Assembly: GCA_019054805.1 (NCBI GenBank)
Contig: JAHQIY010000026.1
Location: forward strand, 1 to 64,000
Origin: Brachionus manjavacas
Taxonomy: Eukaryota; Rotifera; Eurotatoria; Ploima; Brachionidae
Length of the DNA stretch: 64,000 bases
Direction: 5' to 3'
The notes below the pieces were generated by a model, which saw only the letters and a list, made by a program, of their open reading frames with translations, was not told where the DNA came from and did no database searches. Shown piece by piece: positions 38,896 through 49,745 of this stretch. The position numbers were made by a program, and so were the translations under genes. Every line of letters starts with the position of its first letter. The first letter of the stretch is position 1.

Positions 38896-38930
38896 AAAAA
38901 GCAAAAAAAACACCTGGATTAAATAAAATG
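38896..38930 (+). repeat. Remnant matching the array element's terminal repeat
   Basis: A short stretch ending in CACCTGGATTAAATAAAA matches the inner part of the 265-bp terminal repeats (compare 25,605-25,640). It lies 550 bp beyond the array end, immediately before a transposase fragment. Confidence 0.5.
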
Positions 38931-39128
38931 AGGGTTTTTTTAACATGTAAAAGGGCTGCTGTCTCTGTGAAAGGAATTGCAGAGTCATATATAGTTGAAA
39001 GTGGCAATGCAATTAATCAGATCGTTTATCAAGATAAATTTCTTACCATGAAATTGCTTCCTTTCATCGATAAGCATCATTCAGAAAAAAAAATTTTTTT
39101 GGACTTAATGATCGAATCGATCATGTAA
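38928..39128 (+). pseudogene. Mariner/Tc1-like transposase fragment
   Basis: The frame reads VSVKGIAESYIVESGNAINQ and then LLPFIDKHHSEKKIF-LDL. This is the middle of the DDE domain in mariner-like transposases, just before the W-P-D-L-A-S-H-Y block, which here is degraded to LDLMIESIM and stops. About 60 codons remain of an enzyme usually near 340 residues. No inverted repeats were identified around it. Confidence 0.5.
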
Positions 39129-39132
39129 ACTA

Positions 39133-39835
39133 GATACCAAAGGACTGGTCACAATGCCTAATAGTCAAACTCTCCAAGAAAGGCAACAAGCCTTTCTGTG
39201 ATCTGTGACAACTGGTGAGGAATATCACTGCTATCAATATCAAGCAAGGCGTTCTGCAGCATAACTCTGGAAAAAATCAGGAACTCTTTGGATGCTATAC
39301 TTGGAGAAGAACACGCAGGATAAAGACGAGGTAAATGATGCTTAAACCAGATATTTTTACTTAGAAACTTCATTGAACAAAGTCTGGAATGGAATAGTCC
39401 CCTGTATCTTAACTTCATTGACTTCAAGAAAGTCTCTGAAAGCATACACAGAAAAACCTTGTGAGCCATATTTAGATCTTATGGTGTGCCATAGAAACTA
39501 GTTAACTTGATAAAACTCTTCTATGAGAAATTTGAGTGAAGTGTGATTCTGGAAAAAGGACAATCTGAGGGCTTCAAAGTGTGTAAAGGAGTCAGACAAG
39601 GGTGCGTTCTCTCTCCGACACTATTCCTAATACTGATTGACTATGTCATGAAGAAAACAATTGTCAGTGCGAGGGGTATACAATGGGGATTAACAGAAAA
39701 GCTTAAAGACTTAGACTTTGCGGACGATTTGGTGCTAATATCTAATACAGAAGCAGATATGCATATAAAGACGCAAGATTTGGCGAACAGCGCTAAATCC
39801 AAATAAAAAAGGCCAAAACGAAAGTTATGTGCATA
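39133..39835 (+). pseudogene. LINE reverse transcriptase remnant with FADD motif
   Basis: Conceptual reading with several frame changes gives the order typical of non-LTR RTs: LIVKLSKKGN (39,150s), a degraded middle, then from 39543 an open part with SEGFKVCKGVRQGCVLSPTL, IDYVMKKTI, RGIQWGLTEKLKD and LDFADDLVLISNTEA. The FADD at about 39,716-39,727 is the RT catalytic motif. It is a different LINE family from the fragments in the array. Multiple stops upstream show it is dead. The antisense frame at 39158-39469 is a shadow. Confidence 0.75.
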
Positions 39836-40193
39836 AACACAAAATTTCTTTTTCCTTACCAAGTTTTCCAATTTTAAATCATTCATGAAAGTTTTAAACC
39901 TGGAACTGCACGTGGTCACCTTTGTTTTTGTACAAAGGGGGCAGGGGTAGATTTTTTGGTACACAAAATTTTTATTATTCTATCAAATTCTTTTTTACAT
40001 AATTCAAAAAAAAAAATAAAAGAATCATAATGAGTAGAAGGTTACGTAACTAATATTTATTGAATTGCTTGAATTATAAAATAACGAAGCTGTTTAGTTT
40101 TTATTTTTTTACTATAAGCTTTGGAAAAATTTTAATAATAAATTTCAGAAGAGATTGATCATTATTGAATGTTAATTTAAAAATTATCTAAAC
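39836..40193. other. Upstream region of the SOCS-box gene; no gene seen
   Basis: AT-rich sequence of about 360 bp. A TTTCAG site near 40,142-40,147, about 46 bases before the ATG at 40194, could be a 5'-UTR splice acceptor or a trans-splicing acceptor. No other feature is supported. Confidence 0.35.
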
Positions 40194-41312
40194 ATGGCCA
40201 TCAACGAATTTTTTGAGCATCCTCGAGTAGAAGGACAAAACAACCGCAATGTAACATTTCCTCGTTTGCGATGGATATCGAAAAAAAAATTTGAAGAGGA
40301 AATAAATAGTTTTAGTGATTTGGAAATACATCCATGTCTCAATGAGGATCAGCCTGTAAGAAGCCGTATATTTTTGGGAAAATTAATTCCGAATTCAAAC
40401 AGCTCCTTTTCTTCAAATCATGAAGATCAATTGATTTCCGAACTGATTGGAAGTGTTTTCTATTCGAGTGAAAAAATTTGGAAATTAAAAATCACATTCT
40501 CTGGCTTGACATATGAAATAGCCGAGGGTTTTCTCGTTTTAAACATACAAGACCCCAGCTCATATTTTTGGAATGCCAACGATGCCTTTCAAAATGTACA
40601 ACTTCCACACTACGCACTCAAAGTGTCACTTGACTCATCAGATTCTCACTACCAATATGCAGGAAGACGTCCGATACAAACTTTAAATTCTAGATATTCG
40701 ATTATTTTCTATTCAAATGCTTGGCTCAAAGTGGAAAACCAGCTTGAATTGACTTTTGGCAAGATTAAAACAGATTTAAGGCTGCTAATGGTTCCTTATG
40801 AGAATATGGAAATAGGGCATTCTAAATACGAAGTGTTATGCTTAAAGGCATCGCCAGCTAGCCTACAGATTTTGTGTCGATCTGCCATTCGGAACTATCT
40901 TAATCGTTCACAGAAAAATATAAAAGCACTCAGCAATCCATTGGGAAAAAACATTTTTCTTCCAAATGCACTTGTCAACTATTTGAAATATCCTTCATTC
41001 TTGAACATAGGCGATTGCATGTTTAAAGAAGAGAAGCTTGTTCATGAAAACGATGAGTATGAGCTTTTGATTGACCAAGATAATGGAGATTTAATATGCA
41101 AAAAATTGTCAGAATATGCTGATATATCTAAAGAGTGGATAATGCAAAAAAATACAGATTGTATTCTGCTGCATCCGTTTAGCACTGTTTTTTATAGTTG
41201 CTCAAAAAAAAAGGCCATTAAAAATGATTTCGTCAATTTAAATGATTCTATACTACCATATAAATTTTTTGTAAATTGGGAAAATTTGACTTTTGAAATA
41301 AAACATCTCTAA
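40194..41312 (+). CDS. SOCS-box protein with long C-terminal extension
   Basis: A single-exon frame of 372 residues starts at an ATG in the context AAACATGG. Residues about 222-266 look like a SOCS box. The elongin-C-binding BC box reads SLQILCRSAI (consensus small-Leu-xxx-Cys-xxx-aliphatic), and about 30 residues later IFLPNALVNYL stands in for the cullin-5 LPxP box. The first 220 residues are probably beta-rich (RIFLGKLI, WKLKITFSG, YALKVSL, SIIFYSN); I do not recognise the fold. About 105 residues follow the SOCS box (LLIDQDNGDLICKKL, FFVNWENLTFEIK), which is unusual because SOCS boxes are normally at the very C-terminus. If the box is functional, the protein would be the substrate receptor of a cullin-5 ubiquitin ligase. 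The target is unknown. Confidence 0.7.
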   Translation: MAINEFFEHPRVEGQNNRNVTFPRLRWISKKKFEEEINSFSDLEIHPCLNEDQPVRSRIFLGKLIPNSNSSFSSNHEDQLISELIGSVFYSSEKIWKLKITFSGLTYEIAEGFLVLNIQDPSSYFWNANDAFQNVQLPHYALKVSLDSSDSHYQYAGRRPIQTLNSRYSIIFYSNAWLKVENQLELTFGKIKTDLRLLMVPYENMEIGHSKYEVLCLKASPASLQILCRSAIRNYLNRSQKNIKALSNPLGKNIFLPNALVNYLKYPSFLNIGDCMFKEEKLVHENDEYELLIDQDNGDLICKKLSEYADISKEWIMQKNTDCILLHPFSTVFYSCSKKKAIKNDFVNLNDSILPYKFFVNWENLTFEIKHL

Positions 41313-44033
41313 AAAAAATTTTTAATTCATTAATAACTTTTAATAATTTATTTAATTTTCATTAGTCTAAGTTTGTCATGAAAATTTTTTTCTATTTAAA
41401 ATTTTTCAAAACAAGAATAGGTTTTATTGATAAAAATCAAACAGAATAATATTCAAAATACCTCTTATAATAAAATTAAATCATCTGATAGTTTTCCGGG
41501 TTTAACTTTAATGCATTTTTAATTTTTAGTTGAAATTTTAAGAATAAATTTTAGGAGAATAAAAAGTTTAATGTTTTTTTGAGTTTAAAATTGCGCCTTT
41601 TTTTTTTCAAATTTATCACAAATTATGTGATCATCGAAAATGTTGTGAGAAAAAGTTCACAAACCCAGCATAATCGCAATTCGGACATTCTTTAATATTT
41701 GAACACAAATTTTTTTCCTTAAGTTTTTATTCTGCTTATTCTTCACACTAATATTTTTAAAGCTGAAGTCAATAAGCTTTAATTTGGCTCAAATTTAATT
41801 TTAAATGTTACAAAAGTAACTTCCTTCTGATAACAGATTCCTAATTTCAACAAAAAATTTTTCTCACTTTTTAACTCTTTTTAAAATTCTGTTTAATCAG
41901 AGAATCTCTCGAAATCAAAATAATTTTCATTGCATTCTAAGTAATTAATGTCACTTTTGGTTCTTTTTTTAAAATATTTGGATTAATAAAAAAAAATTAT
42001 CAGAAGGAATTTACTTTTTATAATATGCATTGTAAATTTAGAACAATTTTTCTATTTCAAACCTAATAATAAGTTGTAGTGTTTAATAAAAATAAAAAAT
42101 ATTTTATTTTCAATTATTGGGAAAAAGTATTTTTTATTAGTAAAAAAGAGGAACTTAGCAAAATTGAAAAATTGCTGAAAAAAAGTGAAAAGCCATCTTT
42201 GAGCTTTTGTTAATTTTTTATCCGTATTTATATATAAACCATCAAAATTACTGTTTTTAAAACTAATAAAAAAAAATTATTTTACAAAAAATGCAAATGA
42301 GCAATTAAAAATGGAGTGGCAAATATTTTTTGACAAAATAAAATTTGGTTTAAGAGCTTTTGGTGAAACTGTCCAAAAAAATTAAATCTGTTCCATACAC
42401 ATGAAAACATTTAGATTTTTTTGAATAAGTTTGAAAAAAATAAAAAATGGCTGTTGAAAGAATCAATGCCAATAAATCTAAAACCTTGTTTTTATCTTTT
42501 AAAAATGTGACTCAATTTTTTTTCGATTTTATTTAAAAATATTCAAATTTGAATTTGAATCCCTATTTATTTTAAAAGCTTTACTTTTTGGGAATATTTT
42601 TAAGCTGTCGTAAAGCGAAAGATTTATTGGAAAAAATTTACTCAGTTTAGATAACACTTTATTCAGTTTTAACAGAAAATCTCAAATATTTTCTTTTCTA
42701 ATTAATTATTATTTGAGAAAATTTTTAAAGATTGAGTCAATCTTGAGATGTCTAATCACTTAACAATTTAATCTGAAGATTTTTAAATTAATGTTGATGA
42801 CAATTATTAATTAGATAATTTTCGATTAAGTCTCAAGATAAAAAAACACGCTATTTTAGTTTTAAATGAAAAAAATATTTTCTAATCACAAAATCGCTTA
42901 TTTATAAGTAAAGCTGTTAAGATTCAATGAATAAATTATTTATTTAAGATAGAAAACAATAATAGAATTATTCGTTTGATACTAAATTATTTAAGTTTTC
43001 AATAAGATTTCTACGAATGCAATAAACAAAATCTATAATTCTGTTAATGTTTGAAAATTTTCCATCATTCATAATATTAACATTAATCAGATAGAGAAAA
43101 AGAGAATTGATAAAGATAGAGATTCCAAGCTTTTTAATTGATGATTTATCTCATAATTTTGCTAGCAGCTTGAACAATAGAAGATGTTTATAATTTTTTA
43201 TTTAATTTTTACAGTTTATTTTACAAAAATTTATAATTTTTATACCGATTAACAGGAATTTCTAAATTTAAGTTAAATCATATTTTTTTCGGTCTTTCTT
43301 GTTTAAGTGTAAATATTTGAAAACATTTTTATGCTTATTTTTATTTCTTTAGCGTTGGATATTTTAATTTTTTCTAAAAAAATTAGAGAAATAAATAAAA
43401 TGTTTATAACAATTTATTTAACATGGATGATCAGACTTTACCTCTATAAGACAAAAAAAAATGAATAAGAAAATACATTTAAAACTATTAATCTAACTTT
43501 AAGATTTTATTTTTTTTCAAGGAATGTTAAGGTTTCAATTAGAAGAATTCTTTGAGACTTGTTTTAAATACCCAAAGATTTAATCTTTTTTATTAAGATC
43601 AATTTGAACTTTTTCACTATTTAAACTTTATTTTATTCTGTAAAACTACAGAATTTCCAATTATCAATACAATTGATTTAAAAATAATCTTATAATAAAT
43701 TTTAGATATCGATCAAATAATTTAGTAGATAATTTACACATTCCTATTAAAAACCCTAATTCCTTAAAATATAAAAACATCTTCTTTATTTCTTCTTTTT
43801 TTTAAACCTTCACTTAAATCTTGCATAAAAATTATTTCTTTTTAGGAGGAGATATTTTTCATTTTGATATTATTCTGTTAATTTATTGTAGATAATTATA
43901 AAGGTTAGTTTAAAAAAATTCCTTTGTTGTAAAAGTTTAAATTTCAATAGGTAACAAAAATAAATACAAACCTTAAAAAAATGTTTAGTTATAACAAAAT
44001 TTAAAATTAAAACAAAATTCAAAAAAATAGAAA
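41313..44033. other. Intergenic, 2.7 kb, AT-rich; no gene seen
   Basis: Scanned on both strands. Only short frames full of Lys, Asn, Phe and Ile codons occur, with no recognisable transposon motif. The first few hundred bases would contain the SOCS-box gene's 3' end and the last part the promoter of the gene at 44034. Confidence 0.6.
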
Positions 44034-47000
44034 ATGTCCAAAAACGGTCAAATTTTTCGGAGTTCTAGCGTTCAACCGACTGAAAAGCAAACAAGTAGCG
44101 ATATGAATTTGCATCAGCCGAAAAAAATTGCATATCGAAACAATGTTTCGTCATATTCGCTCAACCAGAGCCAGCAAAGTCTTTATTTAGGAATGAATGA
44201 AGCTGCTTATCAAACTGATGACCCTTTTTATAAATCAGCCATTTCAAATTTTCATGGTTTTAATCCAGATCAGAGTTTAAACAGTAATCCTCAAATTTAC
44301 ATCAATTCAAGTAAGATTAGAAAAGTCTCTAACACTAGACACTACAAGGTCCGGTCGAATCTTTGAATAATAAAAAACCTTAATCTGAAAATAAGCAAAG
44401 TTGGTCCAAAGTCATAGTCAGACTTTAATTTTTTTAAAAACAAGAATGTTGAGAAATTAGGCTTTTATTTAAAAAGATGAAATTTTAGTCTAAATTAACC
44501 ATTTCTTCTTACAAGACAAGTTAGAGGAAAGATTTGACTTTGATTTTTGACTAACTCTAAAGTATACTTATAAATTTTTGGTATTATTTCAGCAAGCTAT
44601 GAAACGAAAAAAAAATTCTGAGGTAGCCTTTTTTCTGAGGGTACCAAAATTTTTCTATTAATCGCTTTGCAAATAAAATGGCTAACTTAAATCCAATTTT
44701 AAAAAATTTAAATAAAAAAGGTTTATGAAATTTAGCAAAAATTAAACAAAAATCAGTCCTTTTTTGATAAATTAAAATCAAAGATAAAAAAATTCTAATT
44801 TCAAAATTCAAATTCCGAAATCCCATGTTTTACCTTTTTCCTAAATAAAATTCCATTTCTATTTTATGTCAGTCGAATCAATAATCAAATTAAATTTTAT
44901 TGATTTTTCATTTTTTTATTAATTGTCCTAAGTCCATGAAAACATTTAATTTTGGTTATAAAAGTTCCAATTTTTTTGAAAATTTCTTTATTTATTTGAT
45001 TTAAATTAAAAGAAAATAAAATATTTTTATTTTTTAACCGAATTTCACAAGAGGAATTGGTTCCATTTGTTGATAAGTTGATAAGTTGAAAAGTTGAATA
45101 AAGGTGATACATTGATTGTTTTAAATAATAAATTAGTAATAGCAGTATAATTTTCTATAAAAATTCTTACTTTTAGTTGAACTACATCAAAACCTTACAA
45201 ATTTAAATTTTTCAAGGACAAAATAAAAAAAATTGTTTAAAGTCCATCTGACTCCTTCAAATGTTTTCATAGGAAGATAATCAGTATTCTAATGCCGGGT
45301 TCCATTTTTTAAATGAATGATAAAAACCATCCAGAGTAAAGATTTGCTAGTGCAATCATTATAAAGTACAAATTTTATTCCCTTAGTAGAAAGTGTTTTT
45401 TAAGTATATTTTTTTTGGATTTAAATTGATTGATCAGCATTTTAGTATTTCGATCAATGTTTATTGGCTTATATTTTCAAAGCTATCTAATTTTTTTTAA
45501 TGTATCTAATATTATTTTTTTTTGTATCAAAAAATAATTCAATTTAATATCTAATTGACAAATATAATCAAGCTCGCAAAATCTGGATGACTACTATTCA
45601 TTTAGAATGGTCTCAAAGTGAATGCACATGCCCATATTGGAGAAAAATATTATTTGCAAACACATTTTGGTTCTTGCTTGTCGTTATCGAGGATTGGAAT
45701 GGCATAGAAACGCAAAAGATGTTCCTTTGGGTGAAAATAGGAAACGCGGTAAACCAGTAACAACAAAAAAAGCTTTAATGATTCAACCAACTGAGTTACA
45801 AGTAAGAGATTGCGTGCGAAATCAAAAGAAATTACTAGAGGCTCTTGTAAATTCAATTTTGAGTCAAGTTGATGTGATGGAAAAAATTGAGGCTCAAGAA
45901 GCAGAAATGGAAGTTAAAAATAAAGTTGAAGTTGAAAAAAATTTTAATGAAAATTCAGCTCAGTCTGAGATTCCAAAAAAGAAAAGAGCAAGACTCACTG
46001 GATCAAAAAACAAGCCGAAATCAATTCAAGATCAGCCTCAAAACAAAAGAACAAAAAAAGATCTTTTTCTAAATTTTTCTTCCTTTTTGTAATAGATACA
46101 ACAAAACAAATTTTGATAATCAATTAAAAAATTAGATACTAAAAAAAGAATTAGATACCATTAAAAAATAACAGTCGTGTTTATTCTAAAATAATCAGTA
46201 AAATATTTAATTTTAATATTTCAACTAAATTCTATTAATTTTTAGTTTTTATTAGATATAAAAAATATTTTCTAAAAGAGTAAAATTTAATTTTTCGATA
46301 AAGCTTTTGTTGTCATAATCGATCTTCCTCTTTTACGATTTTCGCCAATCCTAATAGTGAAAACTCTCTTTTGAAATTGACCAAAAGTGTTCCATCGCAT
46401 TTATTTAACATTGCTGATTTCTTTTTTCTGGGCTTCTAATGCATTGTTTGTTGAAGGTGCATTGGGAGCAGTTCCTTCATGTCAGTTTTGTTGCGTTGTT
46501 AGCCAATATTGTTTCTAGTAATCAATGAAATCTTCTTCGTAGCCTGGATGAAGAAATTAAGAAGGAAGCTCTTTTTTTTATCTTCTTTTAATTGTCATTT
46601 TCATTATTTATTATTCATTAATTATTATTTATTTATTAGTAAAGAATTCTGTTCGAACCAATAGTCCTTCAGAAAAAATTATAATCAAAAATAAAAATAA
46701 AAAATACAATTTGTGTTAATAAAGGGAAAGTTAAAATTTTTTTGACTTTAAGTTGAAGGAAAGAAAGAGATACAAAAGAATACAAGAGTTGGGTGATTTA
46801 AGATTAATATTTCACCATAAAATAATCTTCAAAAAGTCCTCTACAATTACAAAGAGGAGTTGGAAAATTGATACAGCGTGATTGAAAATCTGAATTATAC
46901 TCTTTTACCAATTGTACTACCATATCTACACTTTTTTCCAAACCATTCCTGACATAGCGCTCAGCAAGTTCATCTTAACTGTGATCAATTTTTTGGAGGA

Positions 47001-48541
47001 AAAGTTGTGACCAACCTTCATGGTGGAGGCTTTCTGAGAGTGTATCAAATTTAAATTTAAGAAAATAGCTGTGTTTTGGATAACTTGGAGCTTACGGACC
47101 AAATTTTCAGAAAGGGTATTTAAACATGGAAAATAAAAGTCTAATATTGAACCAATAAGTAATTTATATATTATTGACAAAGTTTTTTAACTTAAGCCCC
47201 ATTTGGAGTTTGATAAAATTTTAATAATATTTTTAATAATTAAAAAAACACTTTACTCTTATTTCTTGTACGAGTGCATTTAAACTTAATGATTCATCAA
47301 ACGTGACCCCCAAGAATTTAATTTTGGTTTCATATGGGATATAACTACCTGAAAGGCTAAGTGTAAAATTATATTTAATCTTAATACATCTCCTGAAAAC
47401 AGTATAAATTCATTTTTCTGGTGATATTTTCATCTTTCATTTTACTAACCAAACCTCAAGTTAGCAAATAAAAGCGAGTAACTCTTATTTGGACTATCTT
47501 TTTTGGGATATCATTTATAAATATATTGAAGAGAAGAGGGCTCAAAACTCAAAATTCTGATCATCATTTAAATACAAACCTATTTTTTGTCAAATATTAT
47601 TTATTTTTCCTTTTTATTTTATTTTTTTTTTATTTTTTTTTATATTTTTTTATTCTTAAGGAGCATTAGCTCGGCATTTTAAAAAAATTTTCAAATTTTA
47701 GCACTTAAATTGAAAAAAAAATTGACAAAATTTTCGCCGGTCCTTCTAGTGTTAATTTTATAAAAGCCTAATTTTTTCAGACCTAGCACTTTTCAATGAA
47801 AAACAATCGACAAATTCCTTAAATCATCAGAATTTTAACAGACTAAATACTATTGACAACCGTAGTTCATCAAACCACCTTAACATCGGAAGAAATCCCA
47901 AACTTGTTGAAACATCTAGTTTGAGGAGTTTCAATAGCAGCTATGGTGATTCAAGTTCCTTGTTATCTTTGAATGTTGCTTTCAACTCTGACTCGCATGG
48001 CAAGGAAACTAGCTTGTTTGAAAAGCAGAATAATTCACATATTGCAGAAAATTATCTAATATTGGAACGTTTGAATCAGAGACAAAGACAAAAGCAGCTT
48101 TTGCAATCAAAAAAAGAGCTTCATCGTCAGCAATTGAATGAGCTTAAGCACAAACAGTTAAACTTGGAGCAAAAATTCATTCAAGCTAAAAGCAGAGAAA
48201 TTGAATCGGATGTTTTTAATTCAAAATTAGCTTCACATTATTCTTTGAATTCAAATTTTTCGAAAGAATTACACCATTTTGAAAAATCACAATTAGATTT
48301 TGCGTTCAATAATTTTTCAAATAATAACGAGAGAATTTCTCCATCGAGCGAAAATAAGCTCTTTTTGGATACAAACTTATGCAAAAAGTCACATAGTTTC
48401 CAAAAATCAAATACTTTTTCAAATGAAACGATTAACTTTTCCTCTGATCCGGTTCAGAATTTGTACACTTTTCCGAATGGAAGATCAACAGATTTATTAG
48501 TTTTGCAAAAATCGATCAATGAGAGAAACTCAAATAAACAA
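44034..48541 (+). CDS. Unrecognised Ser/Asn-rich protein with a coiled coil, 5' part
   Basis: Exon 1 is 44034-44310 (MSKNGQIFRSSS...), ending with one base of a codon at a GTAAGA donor. Exon 2 is 47781-48541, following a TTTTTTCAG acceptor, and supplies the other two bases (phase match, giving Asn). Together they give about 346 residues, then exon 2 stops at a GTAAGC donor in phase 0, so the gene continues. The sequence is rich in Ser, Asn and Gln. Residues about 185-240 (LERLNQRQRQKQLLQSKKEL, QLNELKHKQLNLEQKF) form a strongly charged coiled coil. I recognise no enzymatic domain; a cytoskeletal or centrosomal scaffold is possible but unproven. The 3.47-kb intron is inflated by two transposon remnants. 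Candidate downstream exons are at 50927-51311. Confidence 0.6.
45580..46092 (+). pseudogene. MULE-type transposase C-terminus with SWIM zinc finger
   Basis: It lies inside the large intron of the preceding gene. One frame reads SECTCPYWRK and, after a single missing A in the run near 45,642-45,647, the next frame continues IICKHILVLACRYRGLEW. Together this is the C-x-C...C-x-H pattern of SWIM fingers found at the end of Mutator-like transposases. It is followed by VPLGENRKRGKPVTTKKAL and a Lys-rich tail with a basic nuclear-localisation-like stretch (PKKKRARL). No DDE catalytic region remains upstream. Stop at 46090-46092. Confidence 0.6.
46600..47580 (-). pseudogene. Jockey-like LINE 3' part, antisense in the intron
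   Basis: On the minus strand, SPLLFNIFINDIP (near 47,510-47,550) is followed by the degraded PEKCIYTVFSG and KFLGVTFDESLSLN segments. From 47180 comes YKLLIGSILDFYFPCLNTLS and RKLQVIQNTAI, which is the RT-thumb and C-terminal order of jockey/CR1 LINEs. Further downstream on the same strand come TTTTGTATCTC (about 46,757-46,767) and a TCTGAAGGA...GTTCGAACAGA block (46,648-46,672), followed by AAATAAATAATAA. These match, in the same order, the terminal repeats of the array element, so they are probably the LINE's 3' tail. Stops and shifts make it inactive. Confidence 0.65.
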
Positions 48542-48927
48542 GTAAGCTTAACATTTTATTTTTTTGCAATAAAGGAAATCCTCTTGGAATTTTATTACTT
48601 TTTTTTTATTTTTAATTAACTATCGAAAAGATTTTGATTGCTAATCTATTTGGAACGATTATTTCACTTCTAGAACACTTTTTACCTTATTGATATTTTT
48701 TAATTGAATTGAATAAAAATACAATTCAATTTTTATATCAATTTGTTACTTTTTCCAGGTAAATTTCAAAAGAGGATTTTTTATTTTAAAAATTTTAAAT
48801 TTTAAAAAAATAGAATGCAATGATACATTTTTTCAATAAATTTTTATAATTTTTGTTTTATTGCAAAAATAATTACAAATTATTAACTTAATCGAATGTC
48901 GAAAAGAAGGTTTTTTACTCTGTATTG

Positions 48928-49290
48928 TGTGGTGTTCCACGTTTATAAATCAGTTAACAAATAAAAGGTTTCATTGATAAGAGATTCTTTATTTTAAAAA
49001 GTATGAAAACGGCCGTTCTAAAATTAGAATAAAAAGATTAGACCGAAGTAAATAAAATTGTTCATTCCGTATAAATAGAAAAGTGTACAAAATGTGGTTC
49101 CAATCAGATATAAAATTGAATTAATATTGTGGTTGACTAACGCATGCGAATAAAAATGTAAATACTGAGATAGCAGACATAACTGCTTGGTTGCAGCAAT
49201 ATCTGCGTATGCGCGTTAGTCAGTCACAATAAAAAGAAACTGATTGAATCAGATGGTGACTTTTTGTGTTGTCTTTGTCAAGACACCACA
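48928..49290 (-). mobile_element. Solo LTR with 5-bp target duplication
   Basis: A 363-bp segment starts TGTGGTGT and ends ACACCACA, the inverted TG...CA termini of an LTR. It is flanked by the direct repeat TATTG (48923-48927 and 49291-49295). Read on the minus strand it has TATTTATACGG as a TATA-like site followed by AATAAAG as a poly(A) signal, the usual U3-R-U5 order. An internal imperfect inverted repeat (49127-49229, GACTAACGC / GCGTTAGTC) lies in the U3 part. No internal retrovirus-like genes are adjacent, so it is a solo LTR of a Gypsy-type retrotransposon. Confidence 0.7.
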
Positions 49291-49365
49291 TATTGGGGCT
49301 CTCATTCAAATTATTAAAGAAACTTTATGCTTAATCTTAATTTTGTCATATGAAAATTTTTTTTT

Positions 49366-49745
49366 CGCGAAAGGGGGTTTTGTGAAATTCAGTACAAAAT
49401 GAAAAAAAGAACAGAAAAATGTAAAAAAATTAAATAACTTTTTTTCTAAAGGTTTAAACTTAGTTCTGTAAATGCAACATAGTACAATTTTCAAAGTTGC
49501 ATCAAATATCAAAGCCTGCTAAATTTGCAGAGTTATGCAGAAATTAAATTTCAATATAATCGAGCGTGGTGCATTTTGCAGGGATTCTGCACACCATTAG
49601 CAGACTTTTACAGTTGATGCAACTTTGAATGTTGCACCATGCTGCATCTACAGAATGTATTTTAAACTTTTAGATAAAAAGTTATTAAATTTTTTAATAC
49701 TTTGTTCTGTTCTTTTGTACTGTTTCACAAAACCGCGAAAGGGAG
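49366..49745. mobile_element. Foldback element, diverged copy
   Basis: Two arms of about 150 bp are inverted: GGTTTTGTGAAAT-CAGTACAAAA near 49,375, and its counterpart TTTTGTACTG-TTTCACAAAACC ending near 49,735. They share internal blocks ending in GTTCTGTA and GATGCA around a spacer at about 49,522-49,597. Translated frames over both arms are mirror images and not genes. It is related to the element at 57562-57916. Confidence 0.65.

Noticed and set aside
39158..39469. A 103-codon minus-strand frame opposite the LINE remnant.
   Set aside because: The plus strand carries the recognisable reverse transcriptase order; the minus-strand frame is a shadow.
45650..45856. A 68-codon minus-strand frame in the intron.
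   Set aside because: It is antisense to the SWIM-finger transposase tail and matches nothing.
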